Source: Pseudoclavibacter helvolus (GTDB lineage Bacteria; Actinomycetota; Actinomycetes; Actinomycetales; Microbacteriaceae). Taken from it: 64,000 bases of DNA. The notes below the pieces were generated by a model. It saw only the letters and a program-made list of their open reading frames with translations. It was not told where the DNA came from and searched no databases. The stretch spans positions 1,240,001-1,304,000 of the forward strand of contig NZ_JACHWJ010000001.1 in assembly GCF_014191305.1 (NCBI RefSeq), given 5' to 3'. Position numbers and translations under genes: made by a program. This document shows, one piece after another, positions 19,013 to 27,053 of this stretch; position 1 is the stretch's first letter; every line of letters begins with the position of its first letter.

Positions 19013-19681
19013 TCACTCACGCGAGGACCCGAGTGGCCCGGCAGGTGCAATCCTGCCGGGCGACTGTGCGCAGTCCTGGGCAACCCTGCGGTAGCGGATG
19101 TGCGTGGAGAGCGGCGAGTGCAGCACTTCGACTGGCTCGTAGTCGAACGTGTCGACCCCGTCGAAGAGCCGCTCGCCAGACCCGAGCAGAACCGGCGCGA
19201 TGTCGAGTGTGAGCTCGTCGACGACTCCGGCGTTGAGCGCCTGGCGCACCGTCGAGGCGCCTCCCGCGATGTCGACCCCCTTGCCGTCGGCGATCTCGAC
19301 AGCCTGGGCGTAGGCGGCCTCGAAGCCCTCCGTCACGAAGAAGAAGGTCGTGCCGCCTTCCATCACGATCGGCTCGTGCGCGTGATGCGTGAGCACGAAG
19401 ACCGGTGCATGGTACGGCGGCTCGTCACCCCACCAGCCGCGCCAGTTGTCATCCCAGTCCCCGCGAATGGGGCCGAACATGTTCCGCCCCATGACGTACG
19501 CACCGCGCGGCCGCATGAGCCAGCTCGTTGCGAGTTCATCCGCCTCAGTCGCGCGGGGATCACCGATGTGCCAGGTGTGCACGTCGTGACCGCGCCTGCC
19601 GAGCGGATGCTCGCGGCTTTGATCCGGGCCAGCGGCGAAGCCGTCCAGCGAGACGGACATATGGCAGGTGGTGTCGGACAT
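19013..19681 (-). CDS. Dihydrofolate reductase family protein (RibD C-terminal-like)
   Basis: The 222-aa protein belongs to the DHFR-like fold group that includes the RibD reductase domain (YyaP/YwjB-type). Landmarks are SVSLDGFAAGPDQS at the N terminus, GAYVMGRNMFGP, and DIAGGASTVRQALNAGVVDELTLDIAPVLLGSG at the NADPH end. Such proteins are annotated as reductases of unknown substrate. Folate or riboflavin synthesis is not implied. An inverted repeat at 19036-19061 lies within the last codons. Confidence 0.85.
   Translation of the reverse strand: MSDTTCHMSVSLDGFAAGPDQSREHPLGRRGHDVHTWHIGDPRATEADELATSWLMRPRGAYVMGRNMFGPIRGDWDDNWRGWWGDEPPYHAPVFVLTHHAHEPIVMEGGTTFFFVTEGFEAAYAQAVEIADGKGVDIAGGASTVRQALNAGVVDELTLDIAPVLLGSGERLFDGVDTFDYEPVEVLHSPLSTHIRYRRVAQDCAQSPGRIAPAGPLGSSRE
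19036..19061. terminator. Inverted repeat, possible terminator inside a gene end
   Basis: Two perfect 10-base arms (GCCCGGCAGG and its complement) flank a 6-base loop between convergent genes. The hairpin lies inside the last codons of the minus-strand DHFR-like gene and downstream of the plus-strand DUF1801-like gene, which it could terminate. No T-run follows, as is common in high-GC actinobacteria. Confidence 0.45.
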
Positions 19682-19762
19682 TGACGCCCCTTTCGAAGAG
19701 TGCGATACGAGTGTCAGTATCGAGCTCCGCGCATCCTCTTGGCGAATCAGGATTCCGCTCTG

Positions 19763-21544
19763 TCAGGTTGACGCGCCCGCTCCGGCTTCGGGGTTGGCCG
19801 CTGCCGCGATCAGGGTATGCAGCGTTCCGCTCAGCAGCTCGGTGTGCCTCTCGTCAAGCTTCTCGCCGGCGGTGAGCAACCCGATGACGTAGAGACCAGT
19901 GACCGCGTCCGCGCGCACCCGGTCGTCCATGAGCGAGGCGAGCGCTCGCACGGCGGAGCTGGAGACGTTCAGGACCAACCTCGAACGTGCTGGCGCCCGT
20001 TCCGGCTCGCTCAGGAAGTCGGCCCACGGGTCAGCCTCGGTCGGGGTCGCTTGAAACTCGGGCATCCCCGTCGCCCCGACGAAGAGGGAGGGGACCGATG
20101 CCGGCGCGAACTCCCGCAGATCGAGATCGAGGCCCAGCCGATCGAGCACCGAGCGAGCGTGCCCCTCGAAGCCTCGAACATCCAGGTCATCCGCGGCGGG
20201 CCTCGGCAGATCCCCGAGGAAGGCACTCGCGTCGAAGAGCCGCAGGCCCCCGATGAGCCCTCGGCGTTCCTGGACCTGCCTCAAGATCTCCCCGCCGTAC
20301 ACGTACGCGCCGTTGACCAGCAACGTCCTACCGGCTCGGAGGATCGGGGCGAAGGCGGTGAACTCCGTCATCGAGGTCGTGTACTGGACCCTGTCGAAGA
20401 CACGAAGAATGCGCTCCAGCGTCATCGTGCCCTCGCTCGTCTCCCAGGGCACGTGCTTCATGACGAGGTCCAGCATGTTCGTGTCGCTCGCGGCCATCGC
20501 GAGGAGCCCCTTGGAGTGCACATCCATGAAGCGCGCGAAGCCAAATGGGTTGCCAGAGGCGAACCTTTCGATACCCTCCCGGATCTGGATCCCGATCTGG
20601 TTCCGAACCTCGGCTATCGCGAGCGAGTCCTGCAGCGATTCCCGTGAGGCGGTCAACGGCAACTCGCCGCCATCGAGTGCAAGGCGGACGAAGTAGGCCC
20701 AACCGGGCACCAACTGCACGTTGTTCTCTGCCACAAACATCCCGCGCGAGTAGATCGTGTCGCCCTTGCGGTTGCCGACCCGACCCGGGGTGTCGGCGAT
20801 GAAGGCGACACCGACGACTCCTGCCGCGCCGACGGAGATCGGCAGCCCCGCGAGGGGCGAGAAGCCGAGCTCTTGTCGACACCACTGCTCCGCCTCGGCG
20901 TCCGTAGCGCCCCAGGGCGGAGTGCGGAGGCTAATGACCTCCGCGCCATCCGCGCCACCAGCAAGCGAAACGGGCAGGTCCAAGAGCGACGCGAAGCGCT
21001 CCGCGAGGAGGCGTACTCTCTGGGGTTCCACCCACTCCCGGTCATCCGCACGAGCCTCGACGCGCACTTCGGTCCCGGCATCGGCAAGCGGATACTCGGC
21101 CTGCGAGATCGTGAAAGTTCCGTCCGAGTCGCCCACCCAGCTCAGCGTCGGTGCATCCGCCGAGCGCGCACTGCGTGACCTGACTTCGATGCGGTCGGCG
21201 ATGAGGAAGCAGGAGAGCAGTCCGATGCCAAACTGGCCGAGGTACTGGCGTCGGAGCTGGGTCAGATCTCCTCGCTTACTCGACGCGCCGATCGTCGCGA
21301 GCACCGTGCGCATCTCGTTTTCCGTGAGGCCCACGCCGTGGTCGCGTACGATCACGGCTCCCCCGGCATCGACGTCTATGGAGATCTGCCCTGGCGCGCC
21401 GGGCTCGAGGGACTGCCGTGCGACCACGGCGTCGCGCGCATTCTGGATGAGCTCGCGCAAGTAAACGCGAGGGCTCGAGTAGAGGTGGTGGGAGAGGATG
21501 TCGACGATGCCGCGAAGGTCGACGCGGAAGCTCTCGCCGCTCAC
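19763..21544 (-). CDS. HSP90 family protein (divergent HtpG)
   Basis: This is a 593-aa HSP90-type ATPase chaperone, divergent from canonical HtpG. The GHKL ATP site is intact: E31, N35 and D38 in RELIQNARDA, DHGVG at 68-72, and GQFGIG at 103-108. The middle domain has the catalytic-arginine loop (LPLTASRESLQDS) after GMFVAENNVQLVPGWAYFVR. The C terminus (about 450-590) retains the length of a dimerisation domain but little sequence identity, ending in a low-complexity Ala/Gly tail. The GTG start overlaps the stop of the upstream large gene by four bases (GTGA), so the pair is translationally coupled and presumably functions together. Confidence 0.85.
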   Translation of the reverse strand: MSGESFRVDLRGIVDILSHHLYSSPRVYLRELIQNARDAVVARQSLEPGAPGQISIDVDAGGAVIVRDHGVGLTENEMRTVLATIGASSKRGDLTQLRRQYLGQFGIGLLSCFLIADRIEVRSRSARSADAPTLSWVGDSDGTFTISQAEYPLADAGTEVRVEARADDREWVEPQRVRLLAERFASLLDLPVSLAGGADGAEVISLRTPPWGATDAEAEQWCRQELGFSPLAGLPISVGAAGVVGVAFIADTPGRVGNRKGDTIYSRGMFVAENNVQLVPGWAYFVRLALDGGELPLTASRESLQDSLAIAEVRNQIGIQIREGIERFASGNPFGFARFMDVHSKGLLAMAASDTNMLDLVMKHVPWETSEGTMTLERILRVFDRVQYTTSMTEFTAFAPILRAGRTLLVNGAYVYGGEILRQVQERRGLIGGLRLFDASAFLGDLPRPAADDLDVRGFEGHARSVLDRLGLDLDLREFAPASVPSLFVGATGMPEFQATPTEADPWADFLSEPERAPARSRLVLNVSSSAVRALASLMDDRVRADAVTGLYVIGLLTAGEKLDERHTELLSGTLHTLIAAAANPEAGAGAST

Positions 21545-23766
21545 GCGCTCACCCCGAACGCCTGGTCGCCCGGGTACCAGCGGTCGCGGATCCACTCGCT
21601 CCAGAACCTGTTGCCGTTCCGCGCGTCGAGCTGCCTCGTGACGTGGATCGATTTTGCACGAAGCTCCGCGCCGCGAGGGTCGCCAGTGCCTAACTCGAGC
21701 AGGGCGCTTCCGGCGGCGGCGAAGACCAGCAGGTCGCTCGGAGAGCCCGTGTCGGCCTCCTCGAGCACGGCGTCGATGACGGGGCCAAGATCGGCATCCG
21801 GGGCCGCCAGCCCCTCGAGGAGCACCCAGCCGGGAAGGGGGCCGAACTCCGTCACGTCTCCTTCAACTGACGCGAGGAGGTGAGCGAGCGCCGGGGCAGC
21901 TCGGGGGTCGCCCTGCCTTGCGCCGAACCAGCACAGCCACGCGTTGGCGGCTCTAACCTGCTCCGCGTCGCCGGTGTCGGCAACGCGGGTCGCCACTGCG
22001 GTCGCGAACTGCGGCGCGTACCTGGCACTGAGTCGGATGATCTCGAGCTCGACGGCTGGGCGATCTAGGAGATCTTCCTCCTCGACGAGAGCGCGCTGCA
22101 ACTGCGCGATGATTTGACGCAAAGACTCGGCCTCGTCTCGGTGCGCCGCGATCTCCGCGCGTGCGAGGAGCACGTGCGAGCTCGGGCCGCTCGTGACCTC
22201 GCGGACACGCACCTCGCGGTCGACGAGGTCATGAATCAGCCCCCACGTGATCTCGGGGTCCGCAACCGCCTGCTCGACGGTCACTGCGAAGAACTTCTCC
22301 CCGATCGCCTGGATGGAATCGGTGATGAGGCCAGCGTTCTTGACTAGCTCGAGCTGCGAACGCTCGAAATCACTCACCAGGGTCGACGTCTGCGCCTGCT
22401 GCCCAGCTCGGAGGCCGTGGAGCAGCGGGATGCAGTAGCTGGAGGTCGCACACTTCAGTTGCTCGGCCCTGACGGTGAGCCGCTCCTCGAGCTCCGCCGC
22501 CTCTTCCGCCGATTCGGTGGCAAGCAGGTCCATCGTCTCGCCGAGCAGCGACACGTAGCGGTGCTTGATGGAGATCGGCGGGTCGTCGAGGCTCACGGCC
22601 CGTGTCCGCGGCAGCCATCCCGCCGCGAGGATGCGCTCGGCACGCTCCTCCACGTCGTCCCAGACTCGGGTCTGCCCGACGAGGTCCGGGCAAACGCGCT
22701 CCGGCAGTCCGGCCCACCAGAAGTCGCTGAGTTCGCGGCGGTGGATGTCCGTGCCGCCTCGCGCATCCTGTGCCGTCGCCGCTTCCTCGGCGAGGGCCCG
22801 CAGGAGGCGCCCCTCCTCGCCAGCCGGGTCCGCAAAGATCCGGCTGCGCGCGACGGCGGCCAGCGCCTCCCAGTCGCTGGTGTCGAGGTGCAGGTTCAGC
22901 AGTGTGTGATCGACAGCCACCACCGCATCCGCCGGCCGATGCTCGAGCACCGGGATGAGGTAGTCGGTGACGGCCTCTCTCGCCAGACGGTCGATACCCA
23001 TGCCGTCGACAAGCTGCTCGATGATCCGGTCGGCATCGCCCCGTCGCCCCTCGCGCACGTAGAAGAACGCGAGCATCGTCAGGAGGCGCACGTCGGTGTT
23101 TTCTGAGTCGAACCGCTCCGGGTCGATGTCGAGCATCCGCAACCGCTGTTCGAGGATGGCGGTCGCCCGGCCGACGTCGAAGCGTGCGATGAGCGGCAGC
23201 TCCATCTGGATCACCCCGGAAGAGTCCGGGCGCCATTCCTCGCTGCCTTCGGCCCGCCACCGCGAGATCCAGTCGAAGGTCGCCTCTGTGTCCCCCGTGG
23301 CCGCCGCCACGGCAGCGCGCGCAACGTAGACGCCCACGATATCCGTGCCACGATGCTTCACCTGCTGCTCGACGAGGTCCACAACGCGAGTGATCTGTTC
23401 GAGCGGCACCGTGGGGTCGTCGAGGAGCGTCATCGTCGCGGTCGCGACGGAACCGAGCATCCGATCGACGTTGTCTGGCGCAATGAGGTCGCCGTGGCGG
23501 TGGATGACCTGCATGAGCTTCGCGTAGGCGTCGAGGGCCCTCCCCGCGAGCCCCGCCTTGACCAGGGTCGTGTACTGCCCGAAGCGTGCACTCGCGATGA
23601 GGTGCGGGAAGCTGGCGCGCTCGCAGTCCTCGACGAACTCGTCCCAGACGTCGATCTTGCCCTCGTCCTCCGGCAGGTCCCAGATTGTCGCACTGCGTTC
23701 GAAGAGCGACTGGATGCGCTCCTGCTCCTCGTCGCCGAGCGTGTCGAGATCTGAGTAGGCAATCAT
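21541..23766 (-). CDS. Large helical-repeat-like protein paired with HSP90, function unknown
   Basis: This is a cytoplasmic protein of about 741 aa without signal or membrane segment. The sequence is almost all helical, with regularly spaced Ala/Leu-rich segments (for example AGLAGRALDAYAKLMQVIHR and VARAAVAAATGDTEATFDW) that read like degenerate TPR or HEAT-type repeats. I recognise no catalytic motif. I start at ATG 23766 (MIAYSDLDTLG). ATG 23820 (MPPRGEARAAS) is an alternative, with a TAGGGT box 18 bases upstream. Its stop overlaps the HSP90 start by four bases, which suggests a co-chaperone, adaptor or dedicated client of that HSP90. That role is inference from position. Confidence 0.7.
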   Translation of the reverse strand: MIAYSDLDTLGDEEQERIQSLFERSATIWDLPEDEGKIDVWDEFVEDCERASFPHLIASARFGQYTTLVKAGLAGRALDAYAKLMQVIHRHGDLIAPDNVDRMLGSVATATMTLLDDPTVPLEQITRVVDLVEQQVKHRGTDIVGVYVARAAVAAATGDTEATFDWISRWRAEGSEEWRPDSSGVIQMELPLIARFDVGRATAILEQRLRMLDIDPERFDSENTDVRLLTMLAFFYVREGRRGDADRIIEQLVDGMGIDRLAREAVTDYLIPVLEHRPADAVVAVDHTLLNLHLDTSDWEALAAVARSRIFADPAGEEGRLLRALAEEAATAQDARGGTDIHRRELSDFWWAGLPERVCPDLVGQTRVWDDVEERAERILAAGWLPRTRAVSLDDPPISIKHRYVSLLGETMDLLATESAEEAAELEERLTVRAEQLKCATSSYCIPLLHGLRAGQQAQTSTLVSDFERSQLELVKNAGLITDSIQAIGEKFFAVTVEQAVADPEITWGLIHDLVDREVRVREVTSGPSSHVLLARAEIAAHRDEAESLRQIIAQLQRALVEEEDLLDRPAVELEIIRLSARYAPQFATAVATRVADTGDAEQVRAANAWLCWFGARQGDPRAAPALAHLLASVEGDVTEFGPLPGWVLLEGLAAPDADLGPVIDAVLEEADTGSPSDLLVFAAAGSALLELGTGDPRGAELRAKSIHVTRQLDARNGNRFWSEWIRDRWYPGDQAFGVSA

Positions 23767-23838
23767 GTGGGCATCCGGGGTGAGGTTGCTCGCGGCTCTC
23801 GCCTCTCCTCGTGGAGGCATGAGGCGGCAGTGCGCGCA

Positions 23839-23844
23839 ACCCTA
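23839..23844 (-). promoter_or_regulatory. Possible -10 box for the repeat-protein/HSP90 operon
   Basis: On the minus strand TAGGGT lies about 18 bases upstream of the ATG at 23820 and 72 upstream of the ATG at 23766. A T-rich TTTTCG stands roughly 17 bases further up and could be a weak -35. This is the only candidate I see in the short gap before the mazF remnant. Confidence 0.3.
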
Positions 23845-23866
23845 GCGAACTCCCCTGCCACGAAAA

Positions 23867-24225
23867 TCAGGGCAGACCGAGGAAGTCTCGCAGCCAGAGG
23901 TCGACCTTTCCCATTGTCTGAGCGTCCACGGATCCCGATGACGCGACGAGGCGCGTTCTCGTGACCGTGCGCGGTTGCTCGGTCATTGCGAAACTGGGTC
24001 GGTCCAGCTCAAGTGCACGTCCCCGAAGGCGCACGTGGTTGGGCCATCCGCGGTCGGTCGTCGTGACGGGAACGATGATCGCAAGGGAATCCGCCTGTTC
24101 GAGATACAGATCGCTGGCAACCACGAGGGCCGGGCGTCGCCCCGCCTGTTCCCTCCCCGTGCTGGGGCGAGTTCAACCCACACGACGAGTCCGCGAGAAA
24201 GATCAGCCACCGTCCGCTCGAGCAT
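23867..24225 (-). pseudogene. MazF/PemK-type toxin, disrupted by a frameshift
   Basis: Together two overlapping frames encode a MazF-family endoribonuclease toxin. Frame one starts MLERTVADLSRGLVVWVELAPARG and then runs into unrelated residues. Frame two continues REQAGRRPALVVASDLYL and carries the rest to DLWLRDFLGLP. The junction is a run of four Gs (plus-strand 24155-24158). One extra G would join them as APARGREQAGRRPAL, a normal MazF sequence. The start overlaps the antitoxin stop by 23 bases, as in intact mazEF operons. The break may be a real inactivating deletion, a homopolymer sequencing error, or, less likely, a -1 slip at CGGGGA. Confidence 0.8.
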
Positions 24226-24439
24226 TCATATCGCCGAGTTCGACGTCCCAGTTGCGGAGTTGATCCCAGTAGTCGTCGCTTGCGCCACGAACGACTCGTC
24301 CGAACGCCTCCATTCGCCGACGTCGCTCATAGCCATCCAGCAGGCCTTCGATGAGACCTGCGGCTGTCATCCCGCGCTCCTTGGCATCCCGATTGATGCG
24401 GTCACGAAGCTGTTCGGAGACTTTGATTGTCGTCGCCAC
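24203..24439 (-). CDS. MazE-like antitoxin with ribbon-helix-helix N terminus
   Basis: This 78-aa protein should neutralise the MazF-type toxin encoded downstream and repress the operon. The N terminus (ATTIKVSEQLRDRINRDAKE) fits a ribbon-helix-helix DNA-binding fold, and the acidic C terminus (DDYWDQLRNWDVELGD) fits a toxin-binding tail. The start is a GTG at 24439 placed six bases after a TACACT box, so the mRNA is probably leaderless. It appears intact even though the toxin frame is broken. Confidence 0.8.
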   Translation of the reverse strand: MATTIKVSEQLRDRINRDAKERGMTAAGLIEGLLDGYERRRRMEAFGRVVRGASDDYWDQLRNWDVELGDMNARADGG

Positions 24440-24445
24440 CAGCGG

Positions 24446-24469
24446 AGTGTACCCATCGGTAAACCGGTA
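24446..24469 (-). promoter_or_regulatory. mazEF promoter with operator-like inverted repeat
   Basis: On the minus strand TACACT (24446-24451) serves as a -10 box six bases before the antitoxin GTG. Just upstream, where a repressor would block polymerase, lies CGGTAAACCG (24457-24466), a perfect inverted repeat nested in TACC...GGTA (24450-24469). Type II toxin-antitoxin operons are usually repressed by the antitoxin at such sites. The assignment is by position only. Confidence 0.4.
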
Positions 24470-24607
24470 TTGGCTCAGGCACGGAACTCCCCTGTTTGGG
24501 CTTCGTGTTGCTCCTTCATGGCGACGAGATTATGCGCGCGGCCCCACACTCCGACCGGCTGTGGATAACTCGTCCGGCGCACGAAAAGGGCCGCAATACT
24601 GCTCCGC

Positions 24608-25171
24608 ATGGGAATTCGCTACTACGGCTGGCCGCTCCGCACACAGGCTGATTTCGAGCGGGCGGTCGACGACCCGCGTGCAACGAGCTACGTGCTCGAC
24701 CGACGCGAAGCGACCATCAACGAAGAGAACTGCGTCGGCCTCGACAAGGGGTTCAGGGTTCTGCTGGACTATTTCCTGCAGGACTGGATGCCGGAACCGT
24801 CCACCGAAAGTCTGCTCGAAGGCGACGGCCCGCCCAATACGACCGAGCTCTCAACACTGGCCGCCGCCGATCACTGTCACTGCATCGACGACCGGCAGAT
24901 CAACGTCCTCCCGCGCGCCGGGGCGCTGCTCCTGCTCGGAGACGTTCTCTACTCAGACGGGTACGCGACTTGGAAGCCGTACTACGGGATCGTGCCCGCG
25001 GGGTACGTGCGGCTCGCCGCCGATGACTATGCGCGAGTTGACCTCGCGGAACTCGAGGAAACCTGTGGTGAGGCAGACGGGTCGTACTGCAGCAGTCTGT
25101 TCGGGCCGTTCCGGGAAGCGATCCAACGGTTCGCCGACGACGGTGCCGGCTTCTTTTACTCGATCCGCTAG
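24608..25171 (+). CDS. Hypothetical protein, DUF1877/YfbM-like N terminus
   Basis: The 187-aa product begins MGIRYYGWPLRTQADFERAV. That recalls actinobacterial proteins of the DUF1877 (YfbM-like) group, which often open with MGIRYYAY. The segment CVGLDKGFRVLLDYF and the C-terminal FREAIQRFADDGAGFFYSI fit that pattern loosely. No catalytic motif, signal peptide or membrane segment is visible, and the function is unknown. The gene stands alone on the plus strand, divergent from mazE, with an AATACT box seven bases before its ATG that may indicate a leaderless transcript. Confidence 0.6.
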   Translation: MGIRYYGWPLRTQADFERAVDDPRATSYVLDRREATINEENCVGLDKGFRVLLDYFLQDWMPEPSTESLLEGDGPPNTTELSTLAAADHCHCIDDRQINVLPRAGALLLLGDVLYSDGYATWKPYYGIVPAGYVRLAADDYARVDLAELEETCGEADGSYCSSLFGPFREAIQRFADDGAGFFYSIR

Positions 25172-25199
25172 CAACGGACGCCCAGTCACCGGATGCGGG

Positions 25200-25841
25200 C
25201 TACAGGTGAGTGAGCATCCCGTCTTCGTCTTGACTGACCAGCACCATGCAGTCGACGACAAGCTGTGCCGTCTTGCCGTCAGCATCCAAGCCCCAGTAGG
25301 CGGGGTAGCTGCCGTCGCCATAGCCCGAATCGAACGCGATCCCGCGGTCGGTATCGCTGAGTGAAAACTCCTGCGCCGCAGGCCTCGGTGCGGCGACGAA
25401 AGCGTCGTATGCCGCAGCCTTGTCGCGGCGCGACATCGCCGAGTAGCAGATGTAGTCCACGATGCAGATGCAGCCAGCATCCACGCCGACCACGTGGCCG
25501 CTGCCTGGTAGCGAGGCCGGATGCCAGGCGACAGGAACCGAGTCGCTGAACCGGACTCGGACCGCGGCGTTGCGACCAAACGCCGTCACTCGGTCAACCG
25601 GGTAGGTGCCTGAAGCAACGGTTCTCGCGAGTGGACGGGCGTCGTCGTTGTCGTAGCCGAAGTCGAGCACCGAGAGAACCCCGGTGCTGGTCGCAAGAGT
25701 GCCGATCTGGGTGACCTCAACGCGCTCTGTTTGCTCGTCGTCCGGGCGGGTCACGTCGCGGTCGGTGAAGTTGTGGACTTCATCGAGCTGCGACTGAGCT
25801 TCTGGCATTTCGGTCGACAGCGCATCCACGCTGCATTCCAA
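25200..25841 (-). CDS. DUF4241 domain-containing protein
   Basis: The 213-aa product carries the DUF4241 landmarks near its C terminus: FDSGYGDGSYPAYWGLDADGK followed by AQLVVDCMVLV, with IGTLATSTGVLSVLDFGYD in the N-terminal half. The family is widespread, soluble and uncharacterised, and some relatives occur near secreted toxins, suggesting immunity roles. No toxin gene is visible here. The start at 25841 (MECSVDALS) is uncertain. A later start near the conserved IGTL region is possible. Confidence 0.65.
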   Translation of the reverse strand: MECSVDALSTEMPEAQSQLDEVHNFTDRDVTRPDDEQTERVEVTQIGTLATSTGVLSVLDFGYDNDDARPLARTVASGTYPVDRVTAFGRNAAVRVRFSDSVPVAWHPASLPGSGHVVGVDAGCICIVDYICYSAMSRRDKAAAYDAFVAAPRPAAQEFSLSDTDRGIAFDSGYGDGSYPAYWGLDADGKTAQLVVDCMVLVSQDEDGMLTHL

Positions 25842-25903
25842 CGCCCGCTCATTGACGATGACTGGGTCTGCGAACGGCGACTTCGGGTCTCCGAAATGCT
25901 GGC

Positions 25904-26278
25904 TTATGGCGGCGATCCTCCGCGCGGCCCCTGCCGGCGCAGCGTGTACTCGTTCAACTTGCGCTGCATCTGGATACTTCGAGTGAGCACGTAGGCGACG
26001 TCGCCGACAAGCTCCGAGCTGACGAGCTGCTCCGCTGCAGGGCCGTGGCTTGCAGGTCGGCCAAAGGATTGCGCGAGGTCAACCGTCGGCGGGTCGATGA
26101 AATGGTGCCGCGTCGTCTCCGCCATGAGCTCTCGCCACAGCTGGAACGCGGACTTCGGGTTGTCTGGGTCGCGATCCTCGAAGGCTGGAGCGGCGATCCG
26201 CCACTGCGCCTCGTACTCGGCCATGAAGCTCACCACTCGCTCTTCGGCAAGATTCTTCGATGCACTCGAATCCGTCAT
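25904..26278 (-). CDS. Hypothetical protein
   Basis: I do not recognise this 124-aa protein. It is soluble and mostly helical, with AEERVVSFMAEYEAQWRIAA near the N terminus and a basic tail (LRRQGPRGGSPP). The start at 26278 (MTDSSASKN) is supported by TAGTTT placed seven bases upstream, as in other likely leaderless genes here. A longer version from 26332 lacks such support. It sits between the DUF4241 gene and mug on the same strand, possibly one transcript with the former. Confidence 0.55.
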   Translation of the reverse strand: MTDSSASKNLAEERVVSFMAEYEAQWRIAAPAFEDRDPDNPKSAFQLWRELMAETTRHHFIDPPTVDLAQSFGRPASHGPAAEQLVSSELVGDVAYVLTRSIQMQRKLNEYTLRRQGPRGGSPP

Positions 26279-26356
26279 GTCACTCAAACTAGCGGTGACG
26301 CGAACTGCGTCTCTCAGTCTCCTCCAGGTCACGTCACGACCCGCTGAGGCGCATCG

Positions 26357-27019
26357 TCACTCTGGATGCAGTGATTCCCAGACCTCTCGCCACTTGGCGG
26401 CAAGTGTGTCGATCGTCTCGTGCGCGTTCAGCCCACTCGGCTGCGGGACGACCCACAGGGCGACTCCCTCCGGCCAGCCGTCGATAGCCGACGCATCCTG
26501 GCGTCCGAGCACCGACTTCGGACGTCCGAACGCGGTTCGAAATGCCGTGATCCCGGCGACGGCTACCACCTCTGGCCGCATGGCGCTAACGCGTTCGACG
26601 ATGCGCTGACCACCTGCCCGAAGCTCCGAAGCCAATAGCTCGTCGGCTCGCGCAGTCGCGCGCCCGACCAGGTTCGTGAGCGCGATGCCGCGGCAGAGCA
26701 GCTGCTGCTCATCGGCCGACGAGAGTCCGCGTGAGGCGTCAACCAGCTCGTCGGTGAGCCCTGCTCGGTGCAGCGACGGCCAGAACCGGTTGCCCGGGCG
26801 CGCGAAGGGGGCGTTCACTGCCGCCGTCCACAACCCGGGGTTGACACCCACAATGAGGAGTCGAACGGCAGTGAGGTCGACGGGCAGGATGTCGTCCATT
26901 GCGTCGTCGTCGATGCCAGCAAACGCCGCCAGCTCGGCGGTCAGTGGCTTCCGACCGCCGAGCGGCGACGCATGACGTGGTCTAGCTGGGACCAGCTTCG
27001 CGTCAAACGGCACGTTCAT
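26357..27019 (-). CDS. mug: G/U mismatch-specific DNA glycosylase (Mug)
   Basis: This base-excision repair enzyme removes uracil or ethenocytosine opposite guanine. The 220-aa protein has the family motif VGVNPG with the catalytic-site Asn at residue 60, followed by PFARPGNRFWPSLHRAGL. The C-terminal DNA-reading motif VPQPSGLNAH is also present. I start at ATG 27019 (MNVPFDAKLV), because the open frame further upstream overlaps ychF out of frame. It follows ychF by 34 bases on the same strand. Confidence 0.9.
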   Translation of the reverse strand: MNVPFDAKLVPARPRHASPLGGRKPLTAELAAFAGIDDDAMDDILPVDLTAVRLLIVGVNPGLWTAAVNAPFARPGNRFWPSLHRAGLTDELVDASRGLSSADEQQLLCRGIALTNLVGRATARADELLASELRAGGQRIVERVSAMRPEVVAVAGITAFRTAFGRPKSVLGRQDASAIDGWPEGVALWVVPQPSGLNAHETIDTLAAKWREVWESLHPE

Positions 27020-27053
27020 CCTGAGCTCTCGAGTGCAACGCAGCGACGAGTTA

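Noticed and set aside
23983-24225. The first mazF frame as an independent 80-aa gene
   Set aside because: Only its first 20 residues resemble MazF and the rest is out-of-frame translation of the same toxin gene.
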